Shown piece after piece: positions 5,836 to 14,770 of a stretch of DNA of 37,296 nt. Source of the stretch: an uncultured Clostridia bacterium. Lineage in GTDB: Bacteria; Bacillota; Clostridia; Oscillospirales; Oscillospiraceae. The translations under genes were made by a program, and so were the position numbers. The notes below the pieces were generated by a model. The model was not told the origin of the DNA, made no database searches, and saw only the letters and a list, made by a program, of their open reading frames with translations. Location: contig CALBJG010000186.1 of NCBI GenBank assembly GCA_937892865.1, positions 1 to 37,296 of the forward strand. Reading direction: 5' to 3'. Each line of letters starts with the position of its first letter. Positions within the stretch are counted from its first letter, which is position 1.

Positions 5836-8409
5836 TCACAGGTCTGTTTTGATAGAAATATGGTTGGTTCCCTTTTGCAAAGTCAAAGAATATGTACCGT
5901 TGGTCATTTGCCGGGCAGTGACGGGTTTTCCGTTGATCGCAAAAGTGGCGGCCTTGCCAACGCAGATGATGAGTCCCGTGCCGTCCTTTTCAGCCCGGAC
6001 GGATACGGAGCGCAGGAAACCGGCATTGTCCGAATCTGTTTGTGTTACCGTGGCGTTCCAGCCGGCGCTCACTGTTCCGGGAACATAGTATGCGTGGTAG
6101 AACAGAGAAACGGGACAACTCAAACCGGAAAAATGGTGATAGCCGCTGCCACGACCGTTGTGGCACATAAAATTCTCGAAGCAGTTGTAACTGGCGTCCA
6201 CCTCGGATGCCCATACATCCAGCGCCTTTTGGGCGATCTCAAGGCAAAGTTCTGTTTCACCCCGGTCAATAAGCGCTTTCCAGAGGATCCATTGATGGGG
6301 CATCCACACAGAGCCGTTCCAGTAGCCATAGGCAGAGTAATACGGCGCGCGTTTGTCCACTACGCAGATGCCGATGTCGGTCATAAGTCCTTCTTTGATG
6401 TTGCCAAGAATACGCTGCGCTTGCGTTTCCGTGCAGGCATCGGCGATAAAGGGTGTGATGCCGTCCATACCCATATTGTAGTTGGTGCCGTCTTTGTAGC
6501 GCAGGAAAGCATCCGGCTGTCCCTGCTCATTGTGGATCATATAGGAGAAATAACCCACTTCTTCATCCCACAGGCAAGGGATCCGGGCGGCATACCGTTC
6601 CCGGACTTCCTCGTAATAGGCAATATCTTCGTCATATCCGAGGATCCCGGCAATTTGCTTCATAATGCCGGAGATCAAAACCGTATAAGCGGTGGTGATC
6701 ACCGGTGTGGTGTTTTGATGGGTGGCGTGTTCACCCCGCTGCGCTGCATATCGCAGAAAATCCTGCGGGGGATAATCGTCCCATCCGCCGGAACTGTAGA
6801 ACAGATGCCAGGTTTTGGTAATACCGGAAGACATCTGCTCCTTGCCGTATTCCAACCGGGCGTAAAAATTGTAGTACTGCTTTATCATAGGATAAAGGGT
6901 TTTCAGGGTATCGGCTTTATCCGGGAATGTGTCCAGCAGATGTTTATAAAGGAAGATTTGCGTGGGGACGACACTTCCGTGGAAAATATAAGGGGAGTGC
7001 CGGTCACCCACCGGGGTGAGATAGGTGTTCAGACAGTCGAAGCCCCGGGTAAAATCCGAGCAGGCAAGGCCCATGCCGATAAAACCCGAATCCCAGGCGT
7101 AGAGGCAGTTCCAGAATCTGCCGGGGGTGTTGTGCTTGATATACTGCCGGCGGGTGTAAATGGGGTAGACCACATTCAGCAAAGTATTATAGCGCATCAT
7201 ATCCTGGGAAAAGGCGTATTTTTCACCCTCCGGGGTATGGCGGATATGCTCTACTTCGTGATAAACCGGCGTTTTTTCTTCTCCGGCGAATACACGGAAA
7301 TGGCGCTCCTGACTTTCGCCCGGGGCAAGATATACCGGGGTGGAGAGCAGTACTTCGTAGTAGCCCTCACCGATGCCTCTTACCACCGGTGTCACATGGT
7401 TATTCACCGTAAGTTGGAGCATCTTGCCGATATCTGCGCAGTAGCACTGCCGGCTCAAACGGATGCCTTCCTGCCACTTGACCGTGTAGGGAAGGGGCGC
7501 GTCCTTATAACGCAGGATCATATGGTCGTCGAACATCTCTTTTTCCGGGATCAGATCGTGGGGGATCGGCTCAAAGCGGACAGAACCCACATCCTCGCCC
7601 AGACAGATGCAGTCAACGCAAACCGGCTCGCCGGTGGCAAAGATCACCAAATCTTTGATCAAAACCGGATCGATATCCACAACAGCATACTGAAAATCCG
7701 TTGCGGCAGTTAAGGGCAGGTTGTAGGATACGCCGTTTGCAGAGATCATAAGGGCAGTATCTTTATCACAGCGATAACGGATACCCACTTTGGAAGAGAA
7801 AACATCTGTTTCATATTTTATAAAGTGTTCCGGGCTGTAGAAATGGCGTCCGTCGATCACCGTTCCCAGGCCGGTAGCGCCGTTTTGTACCTCTTCACCC
7901 AGCATTTTGCCGTCCGGGGCAATGGCAGTGGCGCAGCAGATGTCACTATGCTCTGTGGCATCGATGCACACGGTATTTTCGGGCAGGATCGCTTTGGAAA
8001 ACTTTTGAAAGCCTACGATCTCCGCGCCGGGCATATCCACAGGCAGCTGCAAAGAAACGGCAAGGGCAATGTCTAAAGATTGGGGAAGATCTGTATTATT
8101 TACAAAGCGGCAGCAAATATCTGCCTGGGAATCATCGGTGATATTATAGTCCACATCGCAGTAGATGCGGTCTTTCCACTCCAGTTCGTAGCGGTATACA
8201 AAGCGGGTCAGCGGGGCATTTGCACCCCAGAGTTTGATGCCGGTATCGCTTTTGGAATTGCCAGCAAGGACACTTCTGCGGAAAAAGCCCGGGAACATCT
8301 CAATATTAAAACTGATGCCTTTTTTGGGGTCGGCAATATGACAGGCGCCATAATACTGCTTGTTATAAGGACCGAAATTTCCCAAAGAAAGATCATACGT
8401 TTTACCCAT
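5836..8409 (-). CDS. Large (alpha/alpha)6-barrel glycosidase, MGH1/GH63-GH37-like
   Basis: The 857-residue protein has an N-terminal beta-rich half (about 1-390) and a helical-barrel half (about 400-790) of the trehalase/GH63/mannosylglycerate-hydrolase type. Key features are YAWDSGF (439-443, with the probable acid D440), repeated barrel helices, YWNGSVWMPHQW, and ENF in the last barrel turn, where the family's base residue usually lies. A short beta tail closes the protein. No signal peptide is seen, so it is likely cytosolic. The ATG at 8409 is about 36 nt after a strong TTGACT-TATAAT promoter but has only a weak ribosome site. Its place among other glycosidases suggests a role in breaking down imported oligosaccharides. 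Confidence 0.8.
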   Translation of the reverse strand: MGKTYDLSLGNFGPYNKQYYGACHIADPKKGISFNIEMFPGFFRRSVLAGNSKSDTGIKLWGANAPLTRFVYRYELEWKDRIYCDVDYNITDDSQADICCRFVNNTDLPQSLDIALAVSLQLPVDMPGAEIVGFQKFSKAILPENTVCIDATEHSDICCATAIAPDGKMLGEEVQNGATGLGTVIDGRHFYSPEHFIKYETDVFSSKVGIRYRCDKDTALMISANGVSYNLPLTAATDFQYAVVDIDPVLIKDLVIFATGEPVCVDCICLGEDVGSVRFEPIPHDLIPEKEMFDDHMILRYKDAPLPYTVKWQEGIRLSRQCYCADIGKMLQLTVNNHVTPVVRGIGEGYYEVLLSTPVYLAPGESQERHFRVFAGEEKTPVYHEVEHIRHTPEGEKYAFSQDMMRYNTLLNVVYPIYTRRQYIKHNTPGRFWNCLYAWDSGFIGMGLACSDFTRGFDCLNTYLTPVGDRHSPYIFHGSVVPTQIFLYKHLLDTFPDKADTLKTLYPMIKQYYNFYARLEYGKEQMSSGITKTWHLFYSSGGWDDYPPQDFLRYAAQRGEHATHQNTTPVITTAYTVLISGIMKQIAGILGYDEDIAYYEEVRERYAARIPCLWDEEVGYFSYMIHNEQGQPDAFLRYKDGTNYNMGMDGITPFIADACTETQAQRILGNIKEGLMTDIGICVVDKRAPYYSAYGYWNGSVWMPHQWILWKALIDRGETELCLEIAQKALDVWASEVDASYNCFENFMCHNGRGSGYHHFSGLSCPVSLFYHAYYVPGTVSAGWNATVTQTDSDNAGFLRSVSVRAEKDGTGLIICVGKAATFAINGKPVTARQMTNGTYSLTLQKGTNHISIKTDL

Positions 8410-8445
8410 AAACAGATCACATCCGCTTTTAAATTTATTTTGCGT

Positions 8446-8474
8446 ATTATATTATATAGAATGGGGAAAGTCAA
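8446..8474 (-). promoter_or_regulatory. Promoter of the MGH1/GH63-like glycosidase
   Basis: Minus strand: TTGACT (8474-8469), 17 nt, TATAAT (8451-8446). Confidence 0.7.
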
Positions 8475-8505
8475 TGCGTAACAAGCCAAAATCAGAAAGT
8501 GACTA

Positions 8506-8534
8506 TTGAAAAAGTGCGGATGCTGTGCTATTCT
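8506..8534 (+). promoter_or_regulatory. Promoter of the AEC transporter gene
   Basis: TTGAAA (8506-8511), 17 nt, TATTCT (8529-8534). It diverges from the glycosidase promoter; the two -35 boxes are about 30 nt apart. Confidence 0.55.
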
Positions 8535-8582
8535 GTTAATGCTTTGCAGATGTGAAAAAACCTAAATGGGGTGTCGTATCAA

Positions 8583-9551
8583 ATGGAGATATTTTACCGC
8601 ACATTAGAACAAATGGGTACGATGTTCCTGCTGATGCTGGTGGGCTTTTTGCTGAAAAAAGCGAAGATCCTGCCGGAAAAAGCAGATGTGGCGATGGCAA
8701 AACTGGAGACCTACATATTTTGTCCCGCGCTGGCGATGTATACCCAAATGACCAAGTGTACCGTGGCGACTTTTACCAGCAACGCCCGACTGATCCTTTA
8801 CGGCGTTGTATTGATCGGTTGCGCCATCGCTCTGTGTTATCCGCTTTCCAAACTTTTTGTACCCAACGATAAGGAGTCCTCCCGGCTGGCGTATCAGCGT
8901 AATATCTACAAATATGCCATGACCTTCGGTAATTTCGGATTTATGGGCAATTTCCTTGCTTTAAGCGTATGGGGCAGTGACTTTTTCTACTTATATTCTC
9001 TGTTCTCTATGCCGATCAATATTATGTGTTACAGTTGGGGTATGTATATTCTGATCCCCAAGGACCAAAACGCCAGCATCCTTGAAAACCTGAAAAAGGG
9101 TTTAACAGCGCCTCCGATCCTTGCACTGATACTGGGTATCCTTTTAGGTTTGCTGGACTTGACCCAATATGTACCGGCCTTTATTACCAGCGGATTGGAT
9201 CAGGCAGGAAAATGTATGGGTCCCGTGGCAATGATCTTAGCAGGTGTTGTCATCGGCGGGTATGATTTTAAATCCCTTTTGACCAATAAAAAAGTCTATA
9301 TCGCAACGGTTTTGCGGCTGCTGGTGATCCCGGCGGTTATGCTGCTGATCTTGAAACTTTTGCATATGGACGATCAGGTGATGACTCTGGCGTTGATCGC
9401 CTTTGCCACACCTTTGGGTATGAATACCATCGTTTATCCTGCTGCCTACGGCGGCGATACCAAAACCGGCGCATCCATGACTATGATCTCCCATGTGCTG
9501 GCTGTGGCTACCATACCGCTGATGTATTTACTGTTTATTGTATTACTCTAA
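8583..9551 (+). CDS. AEC family (auxin efflux carrier-like) transporter
   Basis: The 322-residue membrane protein has about ten hydrophobic segments and the layout of the bacterial AEC/malate permease family: an N-terminal GFLLKKAKILP segment after the first helix, a KYAMTFGNFGFMG segment in the middle, and a second five-helix half after a cytosolic linker. ATG 8583 is chosen because GGGGTG lies 9 nt before it, whereas GTG 8571 sits inside that ribosome site. Family members move organic acids or small anions. Here it stands between glycosidase genes and could export a fermentation acid, but the substrate is unknown. Confidence 0.85.
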   Translation: MEIFYRTLEQMGTMFLLMLVGFLLKKAKILPEKADVAMAKLETYIFCPALAMYTQMTKCTVATFTSNARLILYGVVLIGCAIALCYPLSKLFVPNDKESSRLAYQRNIYKYAMTFGNFGFMGNFLALSVWGSDFFYLYSLFSMPINIMCYSWGMYILIPKDQNASILENLKKGLTAPPILALILGILLGLLDLTQYVPAFITSGLDQAGKCMGPVAMILAGVVIGGYDFKSLLTNKKVYIATVLRLLVIPAVMLLILKLLHMDDQVMTLALIAFATPLGMNTIVYPAAYGGDTKTGASMTMISHVLAVATIPLMYLLFIVLL

Positions 9552-9586
9552 AAAATCGCCCGGATGCTGTGCATCCGGGCGATTTT
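9552..9586. terminator. Bidirectional terminator between convergent genes
   Basis: A perfect 16-bp stem (9552-9567 with 9571-9586) around a TGT loop has A-runs and T-runs at its ends. It overlaps the stop codon of the minus-strand esterase gene. Confidence 0.9.
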
Positions 9587-10610
9587 ACATATTTTGGGGT
9601 TGTTGGTTCAACAGAACCTGCGCAATCCTGTGCGTCAGAAGGTGCTTGGTTACCGGGTGGATCATGGTAGTTTCGCAGACATCTTTGGAAATAACGGTCT
9701 TTACAAAGGGACGCATATTTTGAATATCCCACTGTTCCTGCTGGAGTCTGCGCCAGTGTTCATCGTTTCGCCCGTCAAAATCTGCGATTTGTACAATGCA
9801 GAAAGGCAGGTCTTCTCTGCGGAAATCCTTCCGCCAAAGGTCGATCATAATGGCCAGTTCCTGACTATATACCTTGCTTTCCGCCTCAATAGCGTCGCTC
9901 TCTCCCTGATACCATACAACGCCGGTCAAAGAGAAGGGAATCACCCATTTCAAGGCAAAATCATAAAGGGCGCCGTCTTTGTTCCACCAGAAACTTTCGT
10001 CACTATATCGATGGGTATCCGATTTTTGCTCTATAGGGATATCAATGCCATATTTTTGGAATGTACCCGCCGGGACCCAACTTTCAATGACGGATGCGCC
10101 TTGATAGGCGCACACCACGCCCACGGCAATATCTTTCGCTTTGGAAATTTCATTTCCTGTAAGATAGCCGATGGCAGACCAATCGCCAATATTTTCTTTT
10201 TCGGCAATTACCCAACCGCTTGCAGGATCAAATCGTTCTTTTTCTGCTTCTGTTCCCATTCTGGGAGCGCAGAAAAGTCGCAGTTTATCATTGCTCTGCA
10301 ACATCTCTTCCGGGGTTACTGTTCCCTTCAGTTTCCATTCCATATTGGATTGACCGGCAAATAAGTACACTTCGCCCACATAGATGTCTTCCAGAACAAC
10401 GGTTTCTGCTTCGAAGGCAACCGTTAAGGTGTAAGGACCGCCGTAGGACATAGGATCGAGTTCAACGAACCAGTCTTCACCCTCTGAAACGGCAAAGGCT
10501 TTTTGATCCGCAAAAGTAATTTCTGCTTTTCCGGTTCCCTTGCCGTAGATGCGAATCGGGAGATTTGCCGCAAAGACCATATGATCACGGAAAATAGGAT
10601 TTAACTTCAT
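9585..10610 (-). CDS. Sialate O-acetylesterase-like carbohydrate esterase (SASA domain)
   Basis: The 341-residue protein has a small N-terminal beta domain (1-75) and an SGNH-type esterase domain. The nucleophile is S88 in FAGQSNMEW. VVWYQGESDA (231-240) is the hallmark second block, and H318 in MIHPVTKH should be the catalytic His. It would remove acetyl groups from sugar chains. There is no signal peptide. ATG 10610 is used because AAAGGAG lies 8 nt upstream; an in-frame extension to 10682 would overlap the upstream gene and lacks such a site. It is 22 nt downstream of the GH28-like gene, so the two form an operon for an acetylated, perhaps pectin-like glycan. Confidence 0.85.
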   Translation of the reverse strand: MKLNPIFRDHMVFAANLPIRIYGKGTGKAEITFADQKAFAVSEGEDWFVELDPMSYGGPYTLTVAFEAETVVLEDIYVGEVYLFAGQSNMEWKLKGTVTPEEMLQSNDKLRLFCAPRMGTEAEKERFDPASGWVIAEKENIGDWSAIGYLTGNEISKAKDIAVGVVCAYQGASVIESWVPAGTFQKYGIDIPIEQKSDTHRYSDESFWWNKDGALYDFALKWVIPFSLTGVVWYQGESDAIEAESKVYSQELAIMIDLWRKDFRREDLPFCIVQIADFDGRNDEHWRRLQQEQWDIQNMRPFVKTVISKDVCETTMIHPVTKHLLTHRIAQVLLNQQPQNM

Positions 10611-10632
10611 AGTGCATGCTCCTTTTGAGAAT

Positions 10633-11934
10633 TTAAAGGTCAAATACAAACCCTTCTTTGACGATTGCTTTGAGAGCGCCATCGGTGAAAATATCCCGGA
10701 AAATCACATTTTCGAAAGAGTCTGTTTCCCGCAGACAGCGGAAATCCAGCGCGCAGCCGGGGAAGGGCGTTCCCGGTATGTTGAAGCGGGTCTCGTCACC
10801 GTGTTCCGCAGTGCCTGTATAGTGAATGCCGTCGAAGACCACATTTTTCATACTGACACCGCCTTCCACCGCTTTGCCGGTGGTACCACTGATGCAGGTG
10901 ATGGCGAAGGTGGACACAGCGGACATAGATGTACCGCCGGCATAGATATCCCGAATTTGGCAATTCTGCAGAGCACCGCCCAAAAAGAGTGTACCGCCCT
11001 GCCGGGAAGAAAGACCGCGAACCCGGATGTTGTAAAGTTCACCCATAATGCTGGGGCGCTTTTGGTAGTAGTTGTTTTCGCCGATCCGCAGAATCGCGCC
11101 CGGCTCATAGCCGCCGCCAACGTCGCAGATGTTCTCGATGGTGACATTGTAGATCTTTGCGCCATCGGTATTTCGCAGCGCTACCATTGTCTGCCGGGTG
11201 TTGGCCTGAACATTTCTGATCATAATGTCGTGAATATCCGGCTTGCAACTTTCCGGCAAATACTGTCTGTCGCCGCCCAATGGGAGCGCGGTAAGGGCGA
11301 CCACATCATCGCCGGTTCGGCCGGTGATATTTTCAATGATGAATTCGGAGCAGCCGATGCGCAGGTCAATGCCGTCCTGGTTGGGGATATGCTCGCCGTT
11401 CCAGAAATGCAGATTTGAAATCCTTGCCTTACGGCAGCCTACAAAATTCAGTCCCCACCAACGCATATTCCGGCACTGAAAATTCTCCAACACGATGTCA
11501 CAGACGTTTTGCATCAAAATTAAATTATTGAAACGGATGTTGGGCTTGCCGCCTTTTTCGGAGTTGCTCTCGCGCAGGTCATTTCCTTTGCCACCATCTA
11601 AAATTGCTTCGCCGGTGCCAAGGATCCGAATACCCCGTTGCATACCTTCCGGCTTCCGCACGGTGTCGGTGTACATATTGGCGTTACGGAAAATGTTGTC
11701 ATAAATGCCTTCTGCAAGGATCAAATGACAATCGTCCAAATAAACGGTAATATCCGAGGGCAGCAAGATAGCACGGTCAATATGCCATTGGGCAAGACCG
11801 GTTCGTTTGCAAATACGAGGGATTCGCACGATCCGAACATTGTCCATCACAGCAGCATCTACAGCGTTTTGAATGGCTTGGGAATCACTGTCCGCTGCAA
11901 AGCGGGGGTCATTGGGGGAATAATATGTCTCCAT
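10633..11934 (-). CDS. GH28-like right-handed beta-helix protein (polygalacturonase family)
   Basis: The 433-residue protein has the parallel beta-helix pattern of GH28. Two of the four GH28 motifs are visible: NQDGIDL (185-191, Asp187) and TGDDVVAL (207-214, Asp209 and Asp210), which supply the usual acidic residues. The G-H-G and R-x-K motifs that follow in polygalacturonases are not recognisable; RQTMVALRN takes that place. The protein may therefore cut a different uronic or deoxy-sugar link, or may have lost part of the site. No signal peptide is present. AAGGAGTG precedes the ATG. It is the first gene of an operon with the acetylesterase. Confidence 0.75.
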   Translation of the reverse strand: METYYSPNDPRFAADSDSQAIQNAVDAAVMDNVRIVRIPRICKRTGLAQWHIDRAILLPSDITVYLDDCHLILAEGIYDNIFRNANMYTDTVRKPEGMQRGIRILGTGEAILDGGKGNDLRESNSEKGGKPNIRFNNLILMQNVCDIVLENFQCRNMRWWGLNFVGCRKARISNLHFWNGEHIPNQDGIDLRIGCSEFIIENITGRTGDDVVALTALPLGGDRQYLPESCKPDIHDIMIRNVQANTRQTMVALRNTDGAKIYNVTIENICDVGGGYEPGAILRIGENNYYQKRPSIMGELYNIRVRGLSSRQGGTLFLGGALQNCQIRDIYAGGTSMSAVSTFAITCISGTTGKAVEGGVSMKNVVFDGIHYTGTAEHGDETRFNIPGTPFPGCALDFRCLRETDSFENVIFRDIFTDGALKAIVKEGFVFDL

Positions 11935-11962
11935 AAAATCACTCCTTCATTCGGATAGGGTT

Positions 11963-11991
11963 ATCATAGCAAATAAAGTTGCTTTTTGGAA
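11963..11991 (-). promoter_or_regulatory. Promoter of the GH28-esterase operon
   Basis: Minus strand: TTCCAA (11991-11986), 17 nt, TATGAT (11968-11963). The -35 box is poor, which would fit a promoter that needs an activator. Confidence 0.45.
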
Positions 11992-12003
11992 TACTTTTTG
12001 CTA

Positions 12004-12014
12004 CGAAATTTTTC
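12004..12014 (-). promoter_or_regulatory. Degenerate operator-like repeat, GAAA-AA-TTTC
   Basis: Read on the minus strand, GAAAAATTTCG ends 12 nt before the -35 box of the GH28 operon. The right half TTTCG equals that of the CGAAA-N3-TTTCG repeats at 2601 and 14771 and has the same distance to -35. The left half is shifted by one base, so this copy is weaker evidence. Confidence 0.3.
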
Positions 12015-12036
12015 AAATGTGAAAGTTCTTCCTGCC

Positions 12037-12065
12037 TTGCATTTGGTTTTTGACGGTGATATAAT
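12037..12065 (+). promoter_or_regulatory. Promoter of the SGNH esterase gene, extended -10
   Basis: TTGCAT (12037-12042), 17 nt, TGA-TATAAT (12060-12065). Transcription should start near 12072, next to the GAGGTG ribosome site (12073-12078). This fixes the coding start downstream at GTG 12085. Confidence 0.65.
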
Positions 12066-12084
12066 GAGCGGCGAGGTGATTCTT

Positions 12085-12729
12085 GTGGTAAAATTGGGAA
12101 ATGTGTATCTTCTTGGTGACAGTTATTCTACATTTTTAGGTTGTATCCCGGATGGATTTTCCTGCTGGTACAATCTGTCCCCGGAGAGGGATACGGATGT
12201 GGATGCTGTGGAGCAGACCTGGTGGCATCAGTTGTTTTCCAATACAGATGCTAATTTGATCTATAATAACAGTTGGTCCGGCAGTACTGTCTGTCACAGA
12301 GGGTATAACGGCGACGATGTGGCATTTAATTCCTTCGTGACCCGGTTCGACAATATGGCGCGGGACGGGTATTTTGCAAATAATCAAATCGATACCTTTA
12401 TCATCTTCGGCGCCACCAATGATAACTGGGCGCAGTCTCCCGTAGGAAACCTGCAGTACGGAAACTGGTCGAAAAAGGACCTGTATAACGCCCTGAACGC
12501 CTTTTGTTATTTGCTCCACCGGGTCAAGGAGACGTTACCCAATACCCGGGTTCTGTGGATCATCAATACAGAGTTCCGCCCGGAAATTGAAAAGGGCGTG
12601 TTGGACGCCTGCGCTCACTACGGCGTAGAAACCATCTGCTTAAAAGACATCGAAAAACGATCCGGTCACCCCAATCAGGCGGGTATGCGCCAGATCTACA
12701 AACAAGTGAAAGCATATTTTGAAAAATAA
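12085..12729 (+). CDS. SGNH/GDSL-type hydrolase
   Basis: The 214-residue protein has the SGNH blocks: LLGDSYSTF with nucleophile S13, a FGATNDNW segment in the position of the Asn block, and SGHPNQAGM with the catalytic His near the C-terminus. Such enzymes deacylate sugars or lipids. The start is taken at GTG 12085 because GAGGTG lies 6 nt upstream and the predicted transcript begins near 12072. An in-frame ATG at 12064 overlaps the -10 box, and a TTG at 11986 lies upstream of the promoter. It is divergent from the GH28-acetylesterase operon and could add another deacetylation step to the same pathway. Confidence 0.78.
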   Translation: MVKLGNVYLLGDSYSTFLGCIPDGFSCWYNLSPERDTDVDAVEQTWWHQLFSNTDANLIYNNSWSGSTVCHRGYNGDDVAFNSFVTRFDNMARDGYFANNQIDTFIIFGATNDNWAQSPVGNLQYGNWSKKDLYNALNAFCYLLHRVKETLPNTRVLWIINTEFRPEIEKGVLDACAHYGVETICLKDIEKRSGHPNQAGMRQIYKQVKAYFEK

Positions 12730-12734
12730 GATAA

Positions 12735-12764
12735 GGCCTGAATGCTTCTGCATTCGGGTCTTTT
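12735..12764 (+). terminator. Terminator of the SGNH esterase gene
   Basis: GGCCTGAATGC (12735-12745) pairs, with two G-U pairs, to GCATTCGGGTC (12750-12760), followed by TTTT. Confidence 0.7.
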
Positions 12765-12765
12765 A

Positions 12766-14697
12766 TCATTGTTGAATGTCCAAAATCAGCGGATAGAGCG
12801 GTTCAGCGATTATATCCAGTACATAGGTATTTTGCTCCTGCTTTTCCCAACGAATGTCCGTAAAAGTACCGTTGGGAAGCAACTGCCGGATGGAAGACGG
12901 CGCTTTATCCAAATACAAGGTAACATTTTCTTCCGGATCATAACTGATCACCGTTAAACAGCAAAGCAAATTGCCGTTAGTCCGATAACCGGCGCGAAGC
13001 ATCATTTCGTTATCGCTTTTGCAGTACACCGGCAAAACATTGGCGCGAAGCAGAATATCTACCAGTTGCTTTTTGCGGGATTCATTGGCGAAAGCAAAGC
13101 CCTCGGTGTAAACATGGTTCACATCCGGCGTGCCGCAGAATACCACAGACAGTTTTCCCGCTCCCCGATCATACAAGGTAACAGCAGGAGAGTGAATATC
13201 CTTTTTGCCATCGTTATTGCGGTAATTGTAAGATAGGGTTTCCACGTTTTCCGCTACCGGTTTCAGTAAAACGGCATTCTTTTGCTTGGTGCAGGTAAGC
13301 GCATCTCCCAGTAATTCACCGTTAATGTGCGGTCCGTCCCAGGAAGTCACCTCCACACCCAATAAATGACCGTAACCACGACGGCAAAGGATAAGGGCAG
13401 CCTCGCCGGTGAGAAAAACAGAGCCTTGAAATGTCTCTTTAATTTGCGCATCTGTCATATCTTCAACAAGCCCTGCTTCCAAAAAGTCAGCCTCGTGTTG
13501 GGAGTCGGAGAAATAGAAGGGGACTCCAATTCGTTCAAAGAACTTGGTTGCCCAGGTGTTTTCGTGATATTTCCATACATTTTCCCGGAAGAATGGATGG
13601 GGCAACTGCTCTATAAATGCGCTGTTGCAACCTACCCATCGGATATTTTCTGCAAGTTCGGATAAAACCTGATAGAATTTTGTGTGTTTGGCAAGAATCT
13701 CACGATAAGCCTTTCCGCTGGTTGGTTCGTATGTGCCAAACCGGGTGATCCAATGCTTGGCGCCCCGTGCACCACCCAGGATCAAACCGGTGTAGTGGGC
13801 GTGAAGATACCGGGCGCACTTGCCATAACGGTTCATTGGAATGGTGTCGGTCTCACCCAAAACAATATCGATATTGTTCTTTTTTAAATGGGAATATCCA
13901 ACAGCCATTCGCCGGAAAGCATCGCTCATCCCCTTTGCGGTGGGTGGCGCATACATACCGCTGTGGGCGCGGACGATGGTAGGATTTCCCTTGCCGGCAA
14001 ATATCGGCGCAGTGTATTTGATCGCCTCACACTCATCGCCGCAGTTACACATAATGCCCTGAATCGTGGGGTCAACGCTGTCAATGGACTCGCGCATGAT
14101 CGTTGCCAGATGGATAAGGGATTCCTGCTGCAACCGCACATAGGATTTGGTCAGCGGATCGTGATCGCCCTTTTCGCGGATATGGGCAGCCAATTGGGAT
14201 TGCGTCATATTCGTGCCGTTTTCCCGGTTGAATTTTTCCATATGCAGCGGACAAGCGCAGCCTTCGCCGGGACCAATCAGCATATGAAAATCGTCATCAA
14301 GCATAATGGCGGCAGGATGCTCGGATGCGAGGCGTACCAATGCCTTCCGGAAATACGCCTGTACTCTGGGGTCTTCCGGACAAACTCTGTGCTGCATCGC
14401 ACCGTCGGTCATCTGAATGATGTTTTGGAACGGCGACGGATTGGCCACATATCCGTGACCCAGGGAAGCCTGGATCAGAATACCGGCAGGCACATTGTGC
14501 TTTGCAAGTTCACTGTGATACCGGGCAAAAATTTTGCACTGCCGTTCCGCCTTGTCCCATACGGGATCGCCTTCCGGAGTCAAATGGAAAAGGAACATAG
14601 GACAACTGCTGATCCCCCGTTTGTACTGATCGATAATATCGGTGCAACGCTCGGAAAAGTGATCGTCCATTAAATGCATTATGGAGTAAGTATACAT
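12766..14697 (-). CDS. Uncharacterised glycosidase-like protein with GH42-like domain order
   Basis: The 643-residue protein looks like a TIM-barrel enzyme (about 1-340) followed by a glutamine-amidotransferase-like or trimerisation-type domain (about 390-500) and a beta domain. Visible features are an acidic LDDDFHM strand end at about 133-139, LGETDTIP with a candidate catalytic Glu, and LTGEAALILCRRGYGHLLGVEV, which resembles the domain that follows the barrel in GH42 enzymes. No standard motif gives the exact family. The start ATG 14697 has GGAGGT 7 nt upstream; an in-frame extension to 14856 would cross the promoter and the upstream terminator. No signal peptide is seen. The promoter carries a CGAAA-N3-TTTCG repeat shared with the GH39-like gene. 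Confidence 0.65.
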   Translation of the reverse strand: MYTYSIMHLMDDHFSERCTDIIDQYKRGISSCPMFLFHLTPEGDPVWDKAERQCKIFARYHSELAKHNVPAGILIQASLGHGYVANPSPFQNIIQMTDGAMQHRVCPEDPRVQAYFRKALVRLASEHPAAIMLDDDFHMLIGPGEGCACPLHMEKFNRENGTNMTQSQLAAHIREKGDHDPLTKSYVRLQQESLIHLATIMRESIDSVDPTIQGIMCNCGDECEAIKYTAPIFAGKGNPTIVRAHSGMYAPPTAKGMSDAFRRMAVGYSHLKKNNIDIVLGETDTIPMNRYGKCARYLHAHYTGLILGGARGAKHWITRFGTYEPTSGKAYREILAKHTKFYQVLSELAENIRWVGCNSAFIEQLPHPFFRENVWKYHENTWATKFFERIGVPFYFSDSQHEADFLEAGLVEDMTDAQIKETFQGSVFLTGEAALILCRRGYGHLLGVEVTSWDGPHINGELLGDALTCTKQKNAVLLKPVAENVETLSYNYRNNDGKKDIHSPAVTLYDRGAGKLSVVFCGTPDVNHVYTEGFAFANESRKKQLVDILLRANVLPVYCKSDNEMMLRAGYRTNGNLLCCLTVISYDPEENVTLYLDKAPSSIRQLLPNGTFTDIRWEKQEQNTYVLDIIAEPLYPLILDIQQ

Positions 14698-14729
14698 AGG
14701 TTGTACCTCCAAACTTTTCATCTGCTTGA

Positions 14730-14758
14730 ACCATACCATAAAAATGAGCGCAAAACAA
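14730..14758 (-). promoter_or_regulatory. Promoter of the gene at 12766-14697
   Basis: Minus strand: TTGTTT (14758-14753), 17 nt, TATGGT (14735-14730). Confidence 0.5.
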
Positions 14759-14770
14759 TGGATTTGTTTG

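Noticed and set aside
5860..7713. Long open frame (617 codons) on the plus strand
   Set aside because: It lies fully antisense to the GH63/MGH1-like gene, has no family motifs and no ribosome site; it is a side effect of codon bias.
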